A DNA stretch of 32,319 nt from positions 1-32,319 of the forward strand of contig JANYCI010000168.1 of the NCBI GenBank assembly GCA_025360325.1, read 5' to 3'. Positions 30,839 through 32,319 of the stretch are shown here, one piece after another (within the stretch, counting starts at the first letter, position 1; each line of letters opens with the position of its first letter). The position numbers and the translations under genes are program-made. The DNA is from Limisphaerales bacterium (lineage in GTDB: Bacteria > Verrucomicrobiota > Verrucomicrobiia > Limisphaerales > UBA11358). Under the pieces are notes generated by a model. It ran no database searches, had not been told where the DNA came from, and saw only the letters and a list, made by a program, of their open reading frames with translations.

Positions 30839-31533
30839 TTCGTTTCCCCCGTGGTTGAAGTTTTTTTGCCGAGCCGACTTTCCGTTCCCGCGATGAGCCG
30901 CTGGAGGTTGCCCTTGTGTTTGTAAATTGCGAGCGCGCCGAGCACGGTGGCCACGACACCGAGTAAAACATTCTGCGGCGTCATGATCCAAACGGCGGCG
31001 GGCAGCGCGATGGCGGCGGACATGGACGCGACTGAAACATATTTCGTGAGCAGTAGCGCGAGTATGAAAATGATGAGCGCCGCGAGTAATGCCCACGGTG
31101 CGAGCGCGAGAAAAACGCCCGCCGTGGTGGCGATGCCTTTGCCACCTTTGAAGCGCAACCAGCAGGTGTAGTTGTGGCCGAGCACGGCGAAGATGCCGGC
31201 GATGACGGTGAATTTCATTTCCAGATCGGTGGGCTGAACGTTGAACGGCGCGTCAAAATAACCGGTGGTGTAAGGAAAATGCGGCGCGATCCAATTGAAA
31301 ACCAGCGGCGGAAGAATTTTGCAGGCGACAAATCCCTTCAGCGCATCTATCAGCAGCACAAAGATGCCCGCCGGTTTGCCGAGCACGCGCATCGCGTTCG
31401 TCGCGCCGATGTTGCCGCTGCCCACGCTGCGGATGTCTATGCCCTTCGCCTTCGCGACGAGATAGCCCGTCGGAATCGAGCCGAGCAGATACGCGGCGAG
31501 CACGGTCGCGAGATAAATCAAAATCAAAGGCAC
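30835..31533 (-). CDS. plsY: Glycerol-3-phosphate acyltransferase PlsY
   Basis: 232 residues, GTG start at 31533. Transfers an acyl group from acyl-phosphate to glycerol-3-phosphate, giving lysophosphatidic acid. Membrane protein with motif 1 GSIPTGYLVAKAKG plus GSGNIGATNAMRVLGK, motif 2 RFKGGKGIATTAG and motif 3 HKGNLQRLIAGTESRLG. A loop of about 30 residues (NWIAPHFPYTTGYFDAPFNV) after the second helix is longer than in most PlsY proteins of about 200 residues. plsX is not in the window. No Shine-Dalgarno precedes the GTG. It is the first gene of the plsY-gpsA unit. Confidence 0.95.
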   Translation of the reverse strand: MPLILIYLATVLAAYLLGSIPTGYLVAKAKGIDIRSVGSGNIGATNAMRVLGKPAGIFVLLIDALKGFVACKILPPLVFNWIAPHFPYTTGYFDAPFNVQPTDLEMKFTVIAGIFAVLGHNYTCWLRFKGGKGIATTAGVFLALAPWALLAALIIFILALLLTKYVSVASMSAAIALPAAVWIMTPQNVLLGVVATVLGALAIYKHKGNLQRLIAGTESRLGKKTSTTGETK

Positions 31534-31587
31534 GGCGGTAATCTAGCGGTTGGAGGTTGCGGGTTGAAAGTTGAAAGTTAAGCCGAG

Positions 31588-31671
31588 GTCGCGCGAAGAA
31601 CGCGAAGTCAGCGAAGGAAAACGAAGGCTGAATCTTGAAAGCCTTCGCCAACTTCGTCTTCTTCGCGCGAC
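31588..31671. repeat. Inverted repeat with GTCGCGCGAAGAA arms upstream of plsY
   Basis: GTCGCGCGAAGAA (31588-31600) and TTCTTCGCGCGAC (31659-31671) are perfect 13-bp reverse complements. Inside them GCGAAGT/ACTTCGT and AAGGCT/AGCCTT words pair further, with small loops. Both arms are built from CGAAG words. It lies between the divergent plsY and Gfo/Idh genes, where the promoters should be, next to a GGTTGAAAGTTGAAAGTT direct repeat (31562-31579). Confidence 0.82.
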
Positions 31672-31714
31672 AATTCTGATTTTAGTTTCGCACTGTTGCT
31701 GGCAAACTCTGCGC

Positions 31715-32319
31715 ATGGCAAAAGTAAAAGTCGCCGTGCTCGGCACCGGCTCGCTCGGACAACATCACGCACGCATTTATTCCGAACTCCACGCTGCCGG
31801 CACGGTGGAACTCACCGGCATTTTTGACGCCCACGCCGAAACCGCCCGCAAGATCGCCGAGAAACATAAGCTGAAAGTTTTCGCCTCCATCGCCGAGGCC
31901 GCCGCCGCGAGCGATGCGCTGAACATTGTGACGCCCACCACGACGCATTTTGATATCGCGAAACAATTGCTCGCACAGGGCAAACACGTCCTCGTCGAGA
32001 AACCGATGACGGACAGTTCCGCGCAGGCCGCCGAGTTGTGCGAACTCGCGCAGAAGAAAAATCTCGTGTTGCAAGTCGGCCACGTCGAGCGGTTCAATCC
32101 GGTTTTCAATTTTCTCCAGAGCGTCGCCACCGAGCCGAAGTTCATCGAGTGTCATCGCCTCTCGCCCTACCCTGCCCGCTCGATGGACATCGGCGTGGTG
32201 CTCGATCTGATGATCCACGATCTCGACATCGTGCTCGCGTTCGTGAAATCGCCCGTGACCAGCGTGGACGCCGTGGGCATTCCCGTGTTGAGCGCGAGCG
32301 AGGACATCGCGAATGTGCG
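31715..32319 (+). CDS. Gfo/Idh/MocA family oxidoreductase (3' end cut by window)
   Basis: Absent from the ORF track because it leaves the window; 201 codons are readable from ATG 31715. The Rossmann motif VAVLGTGSLGQHHAR is at residues 6-20, followed by the family's EKP signature (HVLVEKPMT, 95-97). VGHVERFNP (121-129) and the D-x3-H pair in VVLDLMIHDLD (Asp164, His168) are intact. The VGHVERFNP and IHDLD combination is typical of the subgroup encoded near lpx genes, including GnnA, which oxidises UDP-GlcNAc for amide-linked lipid A. That assignment is inference; other sugar dehydrogenases of the family remain possible. Divergent from plsY. Confidence 0.88.
   Translation, partial: MAKVKVAVLGTGSLGQHHARIYSELHAAGTVELTGIFDAHAETARKIAEKHKLKVFASIAEAAAASDALNIVTPTTTHFDIAKQLLAQGKHVLVEKPMTDSSAQAAELCELAQKKNLVLQVGHVERFNPVFNFLQSVATEPKFIECHRLSPYPARSMDIGVVLDLMIHDLDIVLAFVKSPVTSVDAVGIPVLSASEDIANV

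Noticed and set aside
1-32319. tRNA, rRNA, riboswitch, transposase or integrase genes
   Set aside because: Gaps were read by eye on both strands; no cloverleaf, rRNA-like, classic riboswitch or recombinase sequence was recognised. A covariance-model scan could still find something small.

Overview
The window looks like a chromosomal piece of a Gram-negative, LPS-producing bacterium, most likely a Verrucomicrobiota member related to the Pedosphaera/Limisphaerales group. This is inference from gene style, not from a marker gene: lipid A gene lpxD, an E. coli-type citrate synthase, a signal peptidase I with a large insertion, a MoxR/DUF58/VWA operon carrying an ABC-2 transporter, start codons mostly without Shine-Dalgarno sequences, and intergenic spaces filled with hairpins built from short repeated words. 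No rRNA, tRNA, CRISPR, transposase or phage gene was seen. The window holds 23 supported protein genes, two of them cut by the window edges.

Left part (1-3070): a cut-off conserved gene of unknown function with an SH3/Tudor-like N-terminus on the minus strand, then rnhB (RNase HII), yraN (UPF0102) and a membrane-anchored TPR protein on the plus strand.

Centre (3426-16449, minus strand): the main system, eight co-directional genes probably transcribed from 16449 downwards. They encode a membrane/coiled-coil protein, a MoxR AAA+ ATPase, an exported multi-domain membrane protein, an ABC ATPase, an ABC-2 permease, a DUF58 protein, a BatA-like VWA protein and a 944-residue VWA/GATase-like/VWA protein. 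Four von Willebrand A-type metal-binding modules in three proteins, one MoxR chaperone-type ATPase and one ABC exporter suggest an envelope machine distantly reminiscent of the Bat operon and of Gld-type ABC systems. Its substrate is unknown. Large hairpins sit inside three of its gene boundaries, and one of them encodes part of a signal peptide.

Right part (16613-32319): housekeeping and envelope genes in short units: a YggT-like membrane protein, a soluble receiver-histidine kinase hybrid, gltA, lepB, an SDR oxidoreductase, glgA, serS, a fatty-acid desaturase next to lpxD, a family 2 glycosyltransferase next to a sterol desaturase/fatty-acid hydroxylase family protein, the overlapping gpsA-plsY pair for phospholipid synthesis, and a cut-off Gfo/Idh/MocA oxidoreductase that may belong to lipid A sugar chemistry. 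Much of this half concerns membrane lipid and LPS construction.

The most unusual signal not explained by genes is the set of roughly 55-90 bp hairpins in most of the larger intergenic gaps. Each has a different arm word (CACAGATTTT, GGATGAA, GAAGAATGCAG, CACCAAG, TTCGCG, TTCTCCC) but a similar architecture.
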